Shown in pieces: positions 1-9,169 of a stretch of DNA of 64,000 nt. Position 1 is the first letter of the stretch. Each line of letters starts with the position of its first letter. Source of the DNA: Haloferax larsenii JCM 13917. GTDB taxonomy: Archaea; Halobacteriota; Halobacteria; Halobacteriales; Haloferacaceae. Location: assembly GCF_000336955.1 (NCBI RefSeq), contig NZ_AOLI01000012.1:178471-242470 (forward strand), in the 5' to 3' direction. The notes under the pieces were generated by a model that saw only the letters and a program-made list of their open reading frames with translations, was not told where the DNA came from and ran no database searches. Both the position numbers and the translations under genes were made by a program.

Positions 1-74
1 AGATTCGGCCGCGTCTCCGCGTTTCGCGCGCCGTCTCAACAACACTTATTCTCCCCCGTCGGTTTCGTGCGCGT

Positions 75-2006
75 ATGAGTGATATCGCTGTCATCCTCCC
101 AGACGGAACGGAACTCTCCGTCGAGGAGGGTGCGACGGTGCGAGACGCCGCGTTCGAAATCGGCCCCGGCCTCGGCAAGGACACCGTAGCCGGCGTCGTC
201 GATGGTGACCTCGTGGACAAGGAGACGCCGCTCCACGACGGCGCGAATCTCGTCATCGTCACCGACCAGTCCGACGAGTATCTCGACGTGCTTCGCCACT
301 CTGCGGCCCACGTCTTCGCACAGGCACTCCAGCGACTCTCCCCCGAGGCCAAACTGACCATCGGCCCGTGGACCGACGACGGCTTTTACTACGACGTGAC
401 GAACGTCGACCTCGAAAAGGAGGACCTCGAAGCCATCGAAGACGAGATGCGGAACATCATCGAGGAAGACCTCGACATCGAGCGAACCCTCGTCGACCGC
501 GAGGAAGCACTCGAAAAGTACGCCGACAACCCCTACAAGCGCGACATCCTCGAAACCGAGGCCGCCGGCGACGACGAACTCTCGTTCTACGAGCAAGGCG
601 AGTTCGAAGACCTGTGTAAGGGTCCGCACGTCGAATCGACGGGGGAAATCGGCGCTGTCAAGCTTCTCAACATCTCCGCGGCCTACTGGCGCGGCGACGA
701 GGAAAACGACACGCTGACGCGCGTCTACGGGACGGCCTTCGAGTCCGAATCCGACCTCGAAGACTTCCTCGAAATGCGCGCCGAGGCCGAAGAGCGCGAC
801 CACCGCAAACTCGGGCAGGAACTCGACCTGTTCTCGATTCCGAGCGTCACGGGACCAGGCCTGCCGCTGTACCACCCCAACGGAAAGAAGGTTCTCGACG
901 CGCTGGAGACCTACGGCCGCGACCTGAACGACGACTACGGCTACGACTACGTCGAGACGCCGCACCTCTTCCGGACGGAACTGTGGAAGCAGTCGGGCCA
1001 CTACGACAACTACCAGGACGACATGTTCCTCCTCGACGTGAACGACGAGGAGTACGGCCTGAAGCCGATGAACTGCCCGGGTCACGCGACCATCTTCAAG
1101 CAGGGGAGCTGGAGTTACCGCGACCTGCCGGTTCGCTACGCCGAAAACGGGAAGGTCTACCGGAAAGAGCAGCGCGGCGAACTCTCCGGCCTCTCGCGTG
1201 TCTGGGCGTTCACCATCGACGACGGCCACCTGTTCGTCCGCCCCGACCAAATCGAACAGGAAGTCGAGGACATCATGGACATCATCCTCGAAGTCCTCGA
1301 AACGTTCGACCTCGACTACGAAGTCGCGCTCGCGACGCGCCCCGAGAAGTCCGTCGGCTCCGACGAAATTTGGGAGCAAGCGGAGTCCCAGCTCAGGTCC
1401 GTCCTCGACGCCTCCAAGATGGACTACGTCGTCGAATCCGGTGACGGTGCCTTCTACGGCCCGAAAATCGACTTCGCGTTCGAAGACGCCCTCGGCCGCA
1501 AGTGGGACGGCCCGACGGTCCAACTCGACTTCAACATGCCCGAGCGGTTCGAACTGTCGTACACGGGCGAGGACAACGAAGAACACCGTCCGGTGATGAT
1601 TCACCGCGCCCTCTACGGCTCCTTCGAGCGCTTCTTCATGGTCCTCATCGAGCACTACAACGGCAAGTTCCCCTTCTGGCTCGCCCCCGAGCAGGTTCGT
1701 ATCCTGCCTATCTCGGACGACCAAATCGGCTACGCGAAGAAGCTCAAGTACGAACTCGGCGACTTCCGTACCACCATCGAAGACCGCTCGTGGACGCTCG
1801 GCCGGAAGATTCGCGAGGCGCAGACCGACCGCGTCCCGTACATGGTCATCGTCGGCGGCAACGAGGAGGAAGCCGGGACCATCTCCGTGCGTGACCGCAA
1901 GGAACGCGAAGCGCAGGACGTGACGGTCGAGGAGTTCCGCGACCACCTCGAAGCCGAAGCGGCCGAAAAGCGTCCCGAACCCGACTTCCTCGCCGACGAG
2001 GAATAG
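75..2006 (+). CDS. thrS: threonyl-tRNA synthetase
   Basis: Charges tRNA-Thr with threonine in the cytoplasm. The 643-aa length is that of a full bacterial/archaeal ThrRS. In order: a TGS domain (about residues 1-65), the second additional editing domain (about 70-230, with RHSAAHVFA), the class II catalytic core (about 245-535) carrying KPMNCPGH, whose Cys and His are zinc ligands, the motif 2 region around [13 protein letters not shown], and a C-terminal anticodon-binding domain (about 540-640). The ATG at 75 lies about 25-30 nt after a Box A-like CTTATTC, which fits a leaderless mRNA. It converges with the hydrolase gene that follows. Confidence 0.97.
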   Translation: MSDIAVILPDGTELSVEEGATVRDAAFEIGPGLGKDTVAGVVDGDLVDKETPLHDGANLVIVTDQSDEYLDVLRHSAAHVFAQALQRLSPEAKLTIGPWTDDGFYYDVTNVDLEKEDLEAIEDEMRNIIEEDLDIERTLVDREEALEKYADNPYKRDILETEAAGDDELSFYEQGEFEDLCKGPHVESTGEIGAVKLLNISAAYWRGDEENDTLTRVYGTAFESESDLEDFLEMRAEAEERDHRKLGQELDLFSIPSVTGPGLPLYHPNGKKVLDALETYGRDLNDDYGYDYVETPHLFRTELWKQSGHYDNYQDDMFLLDVNDEEYGLKPMNCPGHATIFKQGSWSYRDLPVRYAENGKVYRKEQRGELSGLSRVWAFTIDDGHLFVRPDQIEQEVEDIMDIILEVLETFDLDYEVALATRPEKSVGSDEIWEQAESQLRSVLDASKMDYVVESGDGAFYGPKIDFAFEDALGRKWDGPTVQLDFNMPERFELSYTGEDNEEHRPVMIHRALYGSFERFFMVLIEHYNGKFPFWLAPEQVRILPISDDQIGYAKKLKYELGDFRTTIEDRSWTLGRKIREAQTDRVPYMVIVGGNEEEAGTISVRDRKEREAQDVTVEEFRDHLEAEAAEKRPEPDFLADEE

Positions 2007-2045
2007 AAAAAGCGACGCTCGTTTCCGATTCCGACTCTCGCTTTT
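2007..2045. terminator. bidirectional hairpin between thrS and hydrolase gene
   Basis: AAAAGCGA (2008-2015) and TCGCTTTT (2038-2045) form an 8-bp inverted repeat with A and T tracts on its outer sides, exactly between two convergent genes. It would act as a terminator in both directions. Inferred from sequence only. Confidence 0.5.
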
Positions 2046-2048
2046 GTT

Positions 2049-3482
2049 TCAGGCGGTCACTCGGGGGTGTTCGCCCTTGGCCGCCGCCCCGAGTTCTCCT
2101 TTGACGGTCTGTTGGAACTCGTCGCCCCGAATCAACTTCGAGAGGACGCCGAAGTGGCCGCAGTCCCACTCGCGTCGGTTCTGCGTGGGCACGCCCCACT
2201 CGTCGAGGAGGATGCGCGCCGTTCGCGACGGGGCCATTTCGTCTCGCGTACCGATGTACGAGAAGATGCGCTCGGGAGCGATTGCTGGCTCTTTCGGCGG
2301 GTTGAGAAGCGGTGCGAACTCGTGAAGCGTCTCGCCGGTCCAGCCGGCGGCATCGAGGACGGTGTCGATGCCGAGGAGGGTCGTAAGCTCGCCCGAAAGG
2401 AGCGTCTGGTCGACTGCACCCGGCATCCCAACGGGGAACAGCAGGTCCGGTCGCATCGACTCAGGCCAGTCGTCACACCGACCGCCGACGTGGAGGGCCG
2501 TTATCCCACCTAAACTGACGCCGCCGACGCCGACGGCTGGTGCGCCCTCGGTTCGCGCCCAATCGACGAGGACGCCGGTTTCGAGCGCCGCGGCCGAGTA
2601 GAGCGTGAACAGCCCGACGGGTGCGCGAGCGATGTAGGGTTCGCCGCTATAGTATCCTGAAAGTTCGCGCCAGCCGTGCCACGGTGCGTCCGGGAGGATA
2701 ACGCGGAACCCTTCCGGGGCGAGCGTCCGACCGAGGTACTCCTCTTCCGGCCAGTAGACGAGTTGGTCGTCGAACATACCCCAACCGGAGTGAAAGACGA
2801 GCGTCGGCAGGTCGGCATCCGCGTCGTCGGGTTCGTACACCCGCGCAGTCGCCTTGTCGCCGAGGTGCGGCGATGGCGACGTGAACCTGAGAAGGTACTC
2901 GACAGTGCCCGGTCCGCGGACGGTCGCAGAGCGTTCGACCCGGGGGAACTCCTCTGTCACCCGCGCTTCAGCGAAGCCGTAGAGTCGCTCCGGTTCGGCG
3001 AGTTCGTGGTGCCACCGAACCTTCGCAGCCTCCGGGTCTGGCGTCTCGAACTTGACCGGCGGCACGAAGTGGTCTTTCGAGAGGAACCCGAAGACGTCAC
3101 TCGGTTTGGCACGCTGCTGTGAGATTTCGCGGCGTTCACGTTCGATAGCGACGCGCTCGTCCGGGAGTGATTCGTAGTCGCCCCAGAAGACGCTGTTCCA
3201 GCGCTCCATCGTCTCGTCGTAGGCGTCCCGAATGCGGGCGTACTCGGCGAGTGCGCGCTCGATTCTGTCGTGGAGGTGCGGTGCAGGCGGGGCATCGACC
3301 TCTCGGAGGAAGGCTTCGGGCCCCGCGCTGAGTGCGACGTCGGCGGCAGCGCGGGCGCGGACGACACTGAATTCGCGCGGCAGCATCCGTGTCTTGAGCG
3401 CCTCGAAGGGGCGAGACGTGAACACCCGCCCGGCGGGAGAGGTCAACAGTCGATGCACCGCGGGCGTTTCGAGATGGTCCAT
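2049..3482 (-). CDS. alpha/beta-hydrolase family protein
   Basis: A 477-aa alpha/beta hydrolase of unknown substrate. The C-terminal half (about 215-477) shows the fold: FHSGWGMFDDQ for the oxyanion strand, the nucleophile elbow GVSLGG (about 345) and a late WDCGHFG that can supply the catalytic His. The N-terminal 200 residues are helical and charged, with no recognised domain. No signal peptide or membrane segment is seen, so it is probably cytoplasmic. The start is set at MDHLETPAVH (3482); an in-frame extension to 3584 is Cys/Arg-rich and unlike haloarchaeal coding sequence. It is transcribed alone. Confidence 0.82.
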   Translation of the reverse strand: MDHLETPAVHRLLTSPAGRVFTSRPFEALKTRMLPREFSVVRARAAADVALSAGPEAFLREVDAPPAPHLHDRIERALAEYARIRDAYDETMERWNSVFWGDYESLPDERVAIERERREISQQRAKPSDVFGFLSKDHFVPPVKFETPDPEAAKVRWHHELAEPERLYGFAEARVTEEFPRVERSATVRGPGTVEYLLRFTSPSPHLGDKATARVYEPDDADADLPTLVFHSGWGMFDDQLVYWPEEEYLGRTLAPEGFRVILPDAPWHGWRELSGYYSGEPYIARAPVGLFTLYSAAALETGVLVDWARTEGAPAVGVGGVSLGGITALHVGGRCDDWPESMRPDLLFPVGMPGAVDQTLLSGELTTLLGIDTVLDAAGWTGETLHEFAPLLNPPKEPAIAPERIFSYIGTRDEMAPSRTARILLDEWGVPTQNRREWDCGHFGVLSKLIRGDEFQQTVKGELGAAAKGEHPRVTA

Positions 3483-3685
3483 AGGGTGTGATACGCGTGA
3501 CACGTTAATGACCCTAGGCCCGAATAGAGAGGGGAGTGTCCGTGTGCACCCAGTGAACCAGGTTCCGCTGCACGAACTCGGCACGTGGAGGGAGATTCCG
3601 TACTGGCATCGGTGTCACCTGGTTATGTTGGTGTCCGCGAGCAGTTATATCGGTTCGAAACCGAATCAGGTAACATAAAGAAACC

Positions 3686-4321
3686 ATGACAGACGAACAA
3701 GCTCACTCCACCGACCCGCTCGTGACCGCAGACCTCCCGGCGAGTGCGTTCCACGTGACCGGGATGGACCACGTCTCGATTATCGGGAGCAACGTCGAGG
3801 ACACGATTGCGTTCTACCGCGACGTGCTCGGGATGCCGCTCGTCCTCAAACAGCCGAACCTCGACGCGCCAAACATCACGCACCTGTTTTTCGACCCGGG
3901 TGACGGGCGCATGCTCACGTTCTTCGTGAAAGAGGGCCGCGAGTCGAACACGGGGCGTTTGCGAACGCCGATTGGAGGCGTCCACCATATCGCGTTCCGG
4001 TTCGACCCCAAACGCCTCGAAGAGATTCGCGCCGGGCTCGAAGCACACGGTCACAACTACAACGAGTTCGACCGTGGAATCTTCCACTCGCTGTACACGA
4101 CCGACCACAACGGACTCGTCATCGAACTCGCGACGGACAAATACGAGATTCCCGACGACCGACGCGGCGAGGTACTTGCACTCGCGCAACAGAAGCGCCT
4201 TCAGGCCGGTGCAGCGTTCGCTAAGGGCGAACATCTCGAAGCCGCGCTCGAAGAACTCGGCCTCCCGGTCGAGAGAAAATCGCTTCCCGACGCGCAGACT
4301 GGAACGGGCGGGCTCGACTAA
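3686..4321 (+). CDS. VOC-superfamily dioxygenase/glyoxalase-like protein
   Basis: A 211-aa protein with one vicinal-oxygen-chelate domain (about 18-155) made of two beta-alpha-beta-beta-beta modules. Candidate metal ligands are the His of MDHVSI, the His of GVHHIAF and the Glu of LVIELAT. These are typical of extradiol-type dioxygenases and related metal-dependent lyases. The 55-residue C-terminal helical tail is unusual. A Box A-like TTATATCG lies about 35-40 nt upstream. It precedes a second VOC gene and an esterase on the same strand, which suggests a shared detoxification role for aromatic or quinone substrates. The substrate is not known. Confidence 0.8.
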   Translation: MTDEQAHSTDPLVTADLPASAFHVTGMDHVSIIGSNVEDTIAFYRDVLGMPLVLKQPNLDAPNITHLFFDPGDGRMLTFFVKEGRESNTGRLRTPIGGVHHIAFRFDPKRLEEIRAGLEAHGHNYNEFDRGIFHSLYTTDHNGLVIELATDKYEIPDDRRGEVLALAQQKRLQAGAAFAKGEHLEAALEELGLPVERKSLPDAQTGTGGLD

Positions 4322-4435
4322 TCCGCCCGCGCGAAGTGAAACGACACACGACCCCGTACGAACGCAAACGACACTCACGACAACGCACGCACCGTACGAA
4401 CTCACCACTCACCACCCACCCCTACCAACCCAGAC

Positions 4436-5377
4436 GTGCTCACAGATACACCCGGAATCCACCATCTCACAGGAATCGTTCGCAACGCCCAGAAGAACGT
4501 CACCTTCTACAGAGACGTGCTCGGGCTTCGCCTCGTCAAGCAGACGGTGAACTTCAACGAACAGTTCACGCGCCACCTCTTCTACGGCGACGAGACCGGA
4601 TCACCAGGGACGGCTTTGACGTTCTTTCCGTATCCCGCCGAGGACGACGGCCGACCGGGAAAACCGCAGATTAGTACCGCTTCGCTGGTGATTCCGCCGA
4701 AGTCGGTATCCTACTGGCAAGACCGCCTCGCAGAACACGACGTTGCAGTCGAGGGGCCGTCCGAACGGTTCGACGAAACTGTGCTTCAGTTTTCCGACCC
4801 GGACGGCACGGACCTCGAACTCGTCACCGGCGAGTCACCCGTCGAGCCGTGGGACGGCGGGTCGGTCCCGACTCGCCACGCGATTCGCGGCATCCACGGC
4901 GTGACCCTGCTCTCGACGAGTGTCTTCGTTACTGCGAGCGTCCTCGATACGCTCGGATTCGACCTCGTCGCACAGGAGGGCGACCGAGTCCGATATCAGG
5001 CATCGGGTGACCGTGCGACCGTCATCGACCTCCTCGACCGGGACGCTCCGTTCGGCCGCGAGGGTGCGGGGTCGCTCCACCACGTCGCTGTGCGCGTCCC
5101 CGACGAGGAGCAACTCTACGAGTGGCACGACCTCTTTCGGGAGCGCGAGTACGACGTTTCGCGCGTGAAGGACCGGCATTTCTTCTACTCGCTGTACGTT
5201 CGCGAGCCGGGCGGCATCTTGTTCGAACTCGCGACAGAACAGCCGGGAGTCGCAGCCGGGGTCGACAGCGACGCGCTCGGAGAGTCGCTGTTTCTCCCGC
5301 CGTGGCTCGAAGAAGACCGTGAGATGATTGAAGGTCAGCTCCCGCCGCTGGATCTCTCGAAGCCAGAGGAGAATTGA
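4436..5377 (+). CDS. ring-cleaving dioxygenase, two VOC domains (MhqA/MhqO-like)
   Basis: A 313-aa protein with two tandem VOC domains (about 4-130 and 145-285), the layout of MhqA/MhqO/LinE-type hydroquinone dioxygenases. Metal ligand candidates are the His pair in GIHHLTGIV, the Glu in DLELVTG, the His in SLHHVAV and the Glu in ILFELATEQ. The start is GTG at 4436, giving MLTDTPGIHHLTG, the usual family N-terminus. The 114-nt gap from the previous VOC gene is purine-poor and shows no clear promoter. The TGA stop overlaps the ATG of the esterase by one base, so the two are translationally coupled. Confidence 0.85.
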   Translation: MLTDTPGIHHLTGIVRNAQKNVTFYRDVLGLRLVKQTVNFNEQFTRHLFYGDETGSPGTALTFFPYPAEDDGRPGKPQISTASLVIPPKSVSYWQDRLAEHDVAVEGPSERFDETVLQFSDPDGTDLELVTGESPVEPWDGGSVPTRHAIRGIHGVTLLSTSVFVTASVLDTLGFDLVAQEGDRVRYQASGDRATVIDLLDRDAPFGREGAGSLHHVAVRVPDEEQLYEWHDLFREREYDVSRVKDRHFFYSLYVREPGGILFELATEQPGVAAGVDSDALGESLFLPPWLEEDREMIEGQLPPLDLSKPEEN

Positions 5378-6039
5378 TGAAGCGGAATACCGACTCGACC
5401 GGGGCGAAAGCGGACCCACACCACAGCCAGCCTATCGAGACTGCGGGCGCACCACCGCAAGCGGCCGACGCGGCCGTCGTGCTGCTTCACGGTCGGGGGT
5501 CGACCGCGAGAAATATCCTCACGCTAATCGACGAGTTTCTGCACCACGGCGTGATGTACCTCGCACCGCAAGCGGCCGGCAAGACGTGGTATCCCCGCGC
5601 TGCGTACGCGCCGTTCGAGGACAACGAGCCGTGGTTTTCGTCCGCACTCGACCGCGTGTCGGAGGCGCTTCAAGTGGCTGCTGACGCCGGTGTTCCACCG
5701 GAACGAACGCTCATCCTCGGGTTCTCCCAAGGCGGGTGTCTCGCGAGTGAATTCGTCGCACGCAATCCGCGTCGCTACGGCGGACTCGTCGTGTTATCAG
5801 GGAGTCTCCCCGGACCCGAGACGGGACAGGACCGCGACGGTTCCATCGACGGAACGCCGGTGTTCCTCGGATGCAGTTCGGAAGACCCCTACGTCGATTC
5901 TGAGCGCATCCACGATTCGGCGCGGGTGTTCGAACGACTCGGCGGAGACGTAGACAGCAGACTCTACGACGAACTGGGGCACGCGATAAACGACGACGAG
6001 GTCCAGATGATTAATTCGTTCATCGAGCAACTCCGCTGA
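5377..6039 (+). CDS. carboxylesterase/phospholipase family hydrolase (MhqD-like)
   Basis: A 220-aa serine hydrolase of the COG0400 type. The sequence shows VVLLHGRG (oxyanion strand), the nucleophile elbow GFSQGG, an Asp in SSEDPYVDS and a His in LGHAINDDE, completing the triad. Bacillus MhqD belongs to this family and is encoded with the dioxygenase MhqO; here too the hydrolase overlaps a double-VOC dioxygenase (TGATG). Hydrolysis of a ring-cleavage product or of a quinone conjugate is an inference. ATG at 5377 is preferred over the adjacent TTG at 5374. Confidence 0.85.
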   Translation: MKRNTDSTGAKADPHHSQPIETAGAPPQAADAAVVLLHGRGSTARNILTLIDEFLHHGVMYLAPQAAGKTWYPRAAYAPFEDNEPWFSSALDRVSEALQVAADAGVPPERTLILGFSQGGCLASEFVARNPRRYGGLVVLSGSLPGPETGQDRDGSIDGTPVFLGCSSEDPYVDSERIHDSARVFERLGGDVDSRLYDELGHAINDDEVQMINSFIEQLR

Positions 6040-6089
6040 GTCAGTACCGTCGGCGGTAGACTGATTTCCCGCCTCCTGTAATCACGAGT

Positions 6090-6503
6090 ATGCCATCCGA
6101 AGACGCCGGGAAACTCCGTCGGATTCTCGAATACGACCGCGTCGCTGTCGTCGGGGCATCGACCGTCTACGAGAAAGCGGCGCACATCGTCCCGGCGTAT
6201 CTCCAGCGTCACGGATACGAACTTCGGCCGGTCAACCCGAACGCCGACGAAATATTCGGTCTCCCGGCAGTCGATTCGCTGGCCGACGTGACAGACACCG
6301 TCGACGTTGTCGAGGTGTTCCGACCAAGCGAGGAGGTTCCCGAAATCGTCGCCCAAGCACTCGCCCGTGACGACGTGAAGGCGATTTGGTTGCAACCCGG
6401 AATTCGAAACGACGAGGCTGCTCGAAAGGCGGAAGCTGCTGGCGTCGATGTCGTCCAAGACCGGTGTATGAAAGTCGAGCACGGTCTTCACGTCCGCAAC
6501 TGA
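6090..6503 (+). CDS. CoA-binding domain protein (YccU-like)
   Basis: A 137-aa single-domain protein with a Rossmann-type CoA-binding fold, like the N-terminal domain of succinyl-CoA synthetase alpha. VAVVGAST (about 16-23) is the nucleotide loop and RPVNPNADEIFG the second conserved strand. QPGIRNDEAARKAEAAG and DRCMKVEH are family signatures. No catalytic ligase domain is present, so it probably senses or carries CoA or acyl-CoA. It follows the esterase after 50 nt and may share its transcript. Confidence 0.88.
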   Translation: MPSEDAGKLRRILEYDRVAVVGASTVYEKAAHIVPAYLQRHGYELRPVNPNADEIFGLPAVDSLADVTDTVDVVEVFRPSEEVPEIVAQALARDDVKAIWLQPGIRNDEAARKAEAAGVDVVQDRCMKVEHGLHVRN

Positions 6504-6536
6504 ATTCTGGTTGGGCGGCGAAGTATACCCAAGACG

Positions 6537-6833
6537 ATGAGCGAAGACGACCCGTTCGACGACCTCGACATCCCAGACGACCCGCTTTCGGACCTCGACC
6601 GCGCGACACAGGAACTCACGGTGCGGACCGAAACACGGCGATACGGAAAACAGATGGTCATCATCGAGGGGTTCCAGACCGATACCGACATCGACGACCT
6701 CGCCAGCGACCTCAAGTCAGCACTCGGGACCGGAGGGACGGTCAAAGACGACCGTATCGAGATTCAAGGCGACCACGAGAAACGAGTTCGAGAACTCCTT
6801 CGTGACCGCGGCTACGGCGTCGAAAACGCGTAA
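6537..6833 (+). CDS. translation initiation factor aIF1 (SUI1 family)
   Basis: A 98-aa SUI1/eIF1-type protein that helps the small ribosomal subunit select start codons. After a charged N-terminal tail (1-25) the fold contains QELTVRTETRRYGKQMVIIEG, a GTGGTVKDDRIEIQGDH stretch and the C-terminal RVRELLRDRGYG. Length and motifs match archaeal aIF1. It starts 33 nt after the CoA-binding gene. Confidence 0.93.
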   Translation: MSEDDPFDDLDIPDDPLSDLDRATQELTVRTETRRYGKQMVIIEGFQTDTDIDDLASDLKSALGTGGTVKDDRIEIQGDHEKRVRELLRDRGYGVENA

Positions 6834-6919
6834 CGGCGGACCCACAGCACGCGTTCACTGTCGCTGGGAGCGAGCGAAGGTGTCGAAAGCGGCGGACAAG
6901 AAGCGTCGAGAGGGAGAAA

Positions 6920-7564
6920 TTAGAGTTTGACCGGGTCGCCGTCGTCTCTGCCCGCTAACTGTTGGGGCATGTTCAGAATCACAGGTGTCGTTCCGCCGTT
7001 TCGGCTCGTTACTTCGAGCGTGAGTTGGTCACCCGTCGAGAGTCCCTTGTCGTCTGCTGCGCCGTTGGTCCCGGTTTCGACGTCGGAGGCGGCGATTATG
7101 ATGGTGTAGCGGTCACCCATCGTGTTCAGCACGCCGAAGGTGCCATCGTCGGCAGTCACTTTCTCGATTGCGAACTCGTCCGCGTCCGGGGTTTGTGGAG
7201 TCCCGTCGTCGCCTCCGGCCGTACTCTGATTCGTCAGGGTCTGGACCGACGTCGTGCTGATGTACTTAACTGTCGTGGAGTTGAGGTCTACGCTTCCAGA
7301 CCCCGCGGCGAGACGGAGATTCATCTTGATATCCTTGATGTTGTCCGCAGTCCCGACCACGCCGTGTGCGTTGAGCACCTCGACTCGGTTGGTTATCTTG
7401 TTCACACTCTGCTGTCCGGCATCTTCCGCAGTCGCCTGCAGGAACCCGGCGGTGTTCACGAGAACACCCGCCGCGATTGCAGCGACCAGAACCATCGCGA
7501 TGAACACGATGAGCGTCCCGATACCGACTTGACCACGGTCGTCGTTGCGAAGTGATTCGAACAT
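6920..7564 (-). CDS. archaellin (archaeal flagellin) precursor
   Basis: A 214-aa structural subunit of the archaellum filament. The N-terminus has the class III signal peptide: charged MFESLRNDDRGQ, then the cleavage region before VGIGTLIVFIAMVLVAAIA, the hydrophobic assembly helix. Cleavage by a PibD-type peptidase is expected after the Gly of DRG. The rest is Thr/Ser/Asp-rich beta sequence with sequons such as NST and NQS for N-glycosylation. A GGAG lies just before ATCATATG. No second archaellin or other arl/che gene is visible nearby, so this copy stands alone. Confidence 0.93.
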   Translation of the reverse strand: MFESLRNDDRGQVGIGTLIVFIAMVLVAAIAAGVLVNTAGFLQATAEDAGQQSVNKITNRVEVLNAHGVVGTADNIKDIKMNLRLAAGSGSVDLNSTTVKYISTTSVQTLTNQSTAGGDDGTPQTPDADEFAIEKVTADDGTFGVLNTMGDRYTIIIAASDVETGTNGAADDKGLSTGDQLTLEVTSRNGGTTPVILNMPQQLAGRDDGDPVKL

Positions 7565-7852
7565 ATGATGTAACTCTCCGGTCGGTCCCTCCCACTCTTG
7601 TCAGTCTGAAAGGGCCAGTGGCGCTTACAATACAATCGAGTAACATAATCCTAGGGTTTTCATTATCTAGAATGATAACGTTAGTCACATGGCCTAATCA
7701 CTACAGGAAGCGCCCCAAACACCAAGTATCGTGCTACGCCACAGATGCGAGAGCAGCAGTTATCGCTTTCCAGAATAATATTCGATAATGAGACGTGCGA
7801 TAGCAACAGATAGCTATTGGATTTATAACTCGTTTGCCGCTAGAAACCGTCC

Positions 7853-8656
7853 ATGGCCGTCCGACAAGGATTCCTCGTCTCGTGGGTAGACTCGCCCGAA
7901 GAATACCGGCACGTGTTCGAAGACGCTGCTGGAGCCGATTTCGACTACGTCGAACTCAACATGGAGGGGGCGTTCCACCGAGCGCGAATCGACCCCGCGT
8001 CTGTTCGTGAGGCCGCAGCGGCGCACAATCTGGACCTCATCGTCCATCTCCCGTACCGATTCGATATGTGTTCGCCGCACGAGCACGTCCGCGACGGGGC
8101 GTGTCGGGAGTTGGAGGCGGCGATAGATGTGGCAGTCGAGATGGGCGCGGAGAAGGGCGTCATCCACGCCGACTCGCTGGCGCGCCCAGGGCGAATCGGG
8201 AAAGAACCGATTCGAGAGGGAATCCGAAGCACAGTTCGTCGAATGACGGACTACGGTACCGAGCGAGGGTTCGAAGTTGTCACCGAGAACCTGAAAGGAC
8301 CCGTCGATGCGGCCGAACTCCCCGGACTCCTTGCGGACGCCCACCCTGATGCCAAGATGTGTCTCGATACGGGTCACGCATTCGTGACGGGGATAGACGG
8401 AGCCGGGCAAGCAGACCTGCTACGCGAACACGGCGACCGAATCTCACACATCCACCTGAACGACACCCGAATCGAATCGGACGACGAGCACTTGCCCGTC
8501 GGACTGGGGCGGGTCGATTTCGAACCGCTCGCCGCCGCACTCGTCGACACCGGCTGGACGGGAACCTGTACGCACGAGGTGTTCACCTTCGACTACTCGC
8601 GCGTCCACCACGGAAATGGAAAACCGTACTTCGACGAATTGCTGGCGAGGTACTGA
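7853..8656 (+). CDS. sugar phosphate isomerase/epimerase-like TIM-barrel protein
   Basis: A 267-aa protein of the xylose-isomerase/AP-endonuclease-2 TIM-barrel family. Barrel strands with likely metal ligands are visible: YVELNMEG, LIVHLPYRF, GVIHADS, VVTENLKG, MCLDTGHAF, ISHIHLNDT and CTHEVFTF. Such proteins bind divalent metal and act either as sugar isomerases or as endonuclease IV-like enzymes; the short length and the HLND motif lean toward isomerase. ATG at 7853 lies about 25 nt after Box A (ATTTATAA), so it is leaderless. The substrate is unknown. Confidence 0.8.
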   Translation: MAVRQGFLVSWVDSPEEYRHVFEDAAGADFDYVELNMEGAFHRARIDPASVREAAAAHNLDLIVHLPYRFDMCSPHEHVRDGACRELEAAIDVAVEMGAEKGVIHADSLARPGRIGKEPIREGIRSTVRRMTDYGTERGFEVVTENLKGPVDAAELPGLLADAHPDAKMCLDTGHAFVTGIDGAGQADLLREHGDRISHIHLNDTRIESDDEHLPVGLGRVDFEPLAAALVDTGWTGTCTHEVFTFDYSRVHHGNGKPYFDELLARY

Positions 8657-9161
8657 ACTCGAACGGGCCAATACTGTGCGAGCACGACACTGAAACCATC
8701 GAAATCACATTTTGTTGGCGGTTGCTGGCCGGACAGCATCTACGGTAAATTCGCACGAAGTCAGACAAATGAACCACATATTGCTATATCAAATGGTGCT
8801 AGCGTCGCCCGAAACAACCATCGGTGGATGAGATTGCGGCGTGGCTTCTGTTGGGGCAATCCAACGTACTGTCGCTCCCGGCGAGGCGTCAGCCCTCGGT
8901 CGTGCAGATATCCTCGGTGTCTGTGGACTCTGTCGTGGAGACGCCCTCACTTCTGGAGCGATACTGCTTGGCCGAGTGTCTGTCGAGCTTTACTCCGTGA
9001 AACTGGAGTTACTCCAATACGCTATACTCGACAGCTTATGACTCCAGTGTGTGGAGTGAGGGGTATCATGGCCACCACGATTCACGAGGCGATGCTCGTC
9101 ACAGGCACCTCCGGCAGCGTCGACACCGAGCTATCATCCACCTCTATTACGAGGGAATCAG
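8657..9161. other. 505-bp intergenic stretch with operator candidates
   Basis: No supported long gene lies here. Open frames in it are short and lack haloarchaeal acidic composition. The last 170 bases hold the ACTCC/GGAGT inverted repeats, a TATA-like element and a short open frame, listed separately. The first 330 bases show nothing I recognise. Confidence 0.5.
8992..9057 (+). promoter_or_regulatory. ACTCC/GGAGT inverted repeats around a TATA element
   Basis: ACTCC at 8992-8996 pairs with GGAGT at 9005-9009 (8-nt spacer), followed one base later by another ACTCC (9011-9015). A second inverted repeat is ACTCC 9041-9045 with GGAGT 9053-9057 (7-nt spacer). A TATA-like GCTATACTC (9021-9029) lies between the pairs. 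This looks like a two-operator promoter for the gene at 9162. The regulator is not identifiable from this window. Confidence 0.5.
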
Positions 9162-9169
9162 ATGCGTAG
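9068..9169 (+). CDS. possible 33-aa leader ORF
   Basis: ATG at 9068 opens 33 codons that end in TAG overlapping the ATG of the next gene (9162). It begins about 40 nt after the TATA element of the two-operator promoter and could translationally couple to the reductase gene. The peptide has no recognised motif. It may equally be untranslated 5' leader. Confidence 0.25.
   Translation: MATTIHEAMLVTGTSGSVDTELSSTSITRESDA

Noticed and set aside
36..1946. A 636-codon open frame antisense to thrS, rich in Val, Arg and Asp
   Set aside because: High-GC codon bias creates long antisense frames. The opposite strand is an unmistakable ThrRS, and the antisense protein has no motifs.
8841..9041. A 66-codon frame before the operator repeats
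   Set aside because: No homology or composition signal, and it runs through the operator region.
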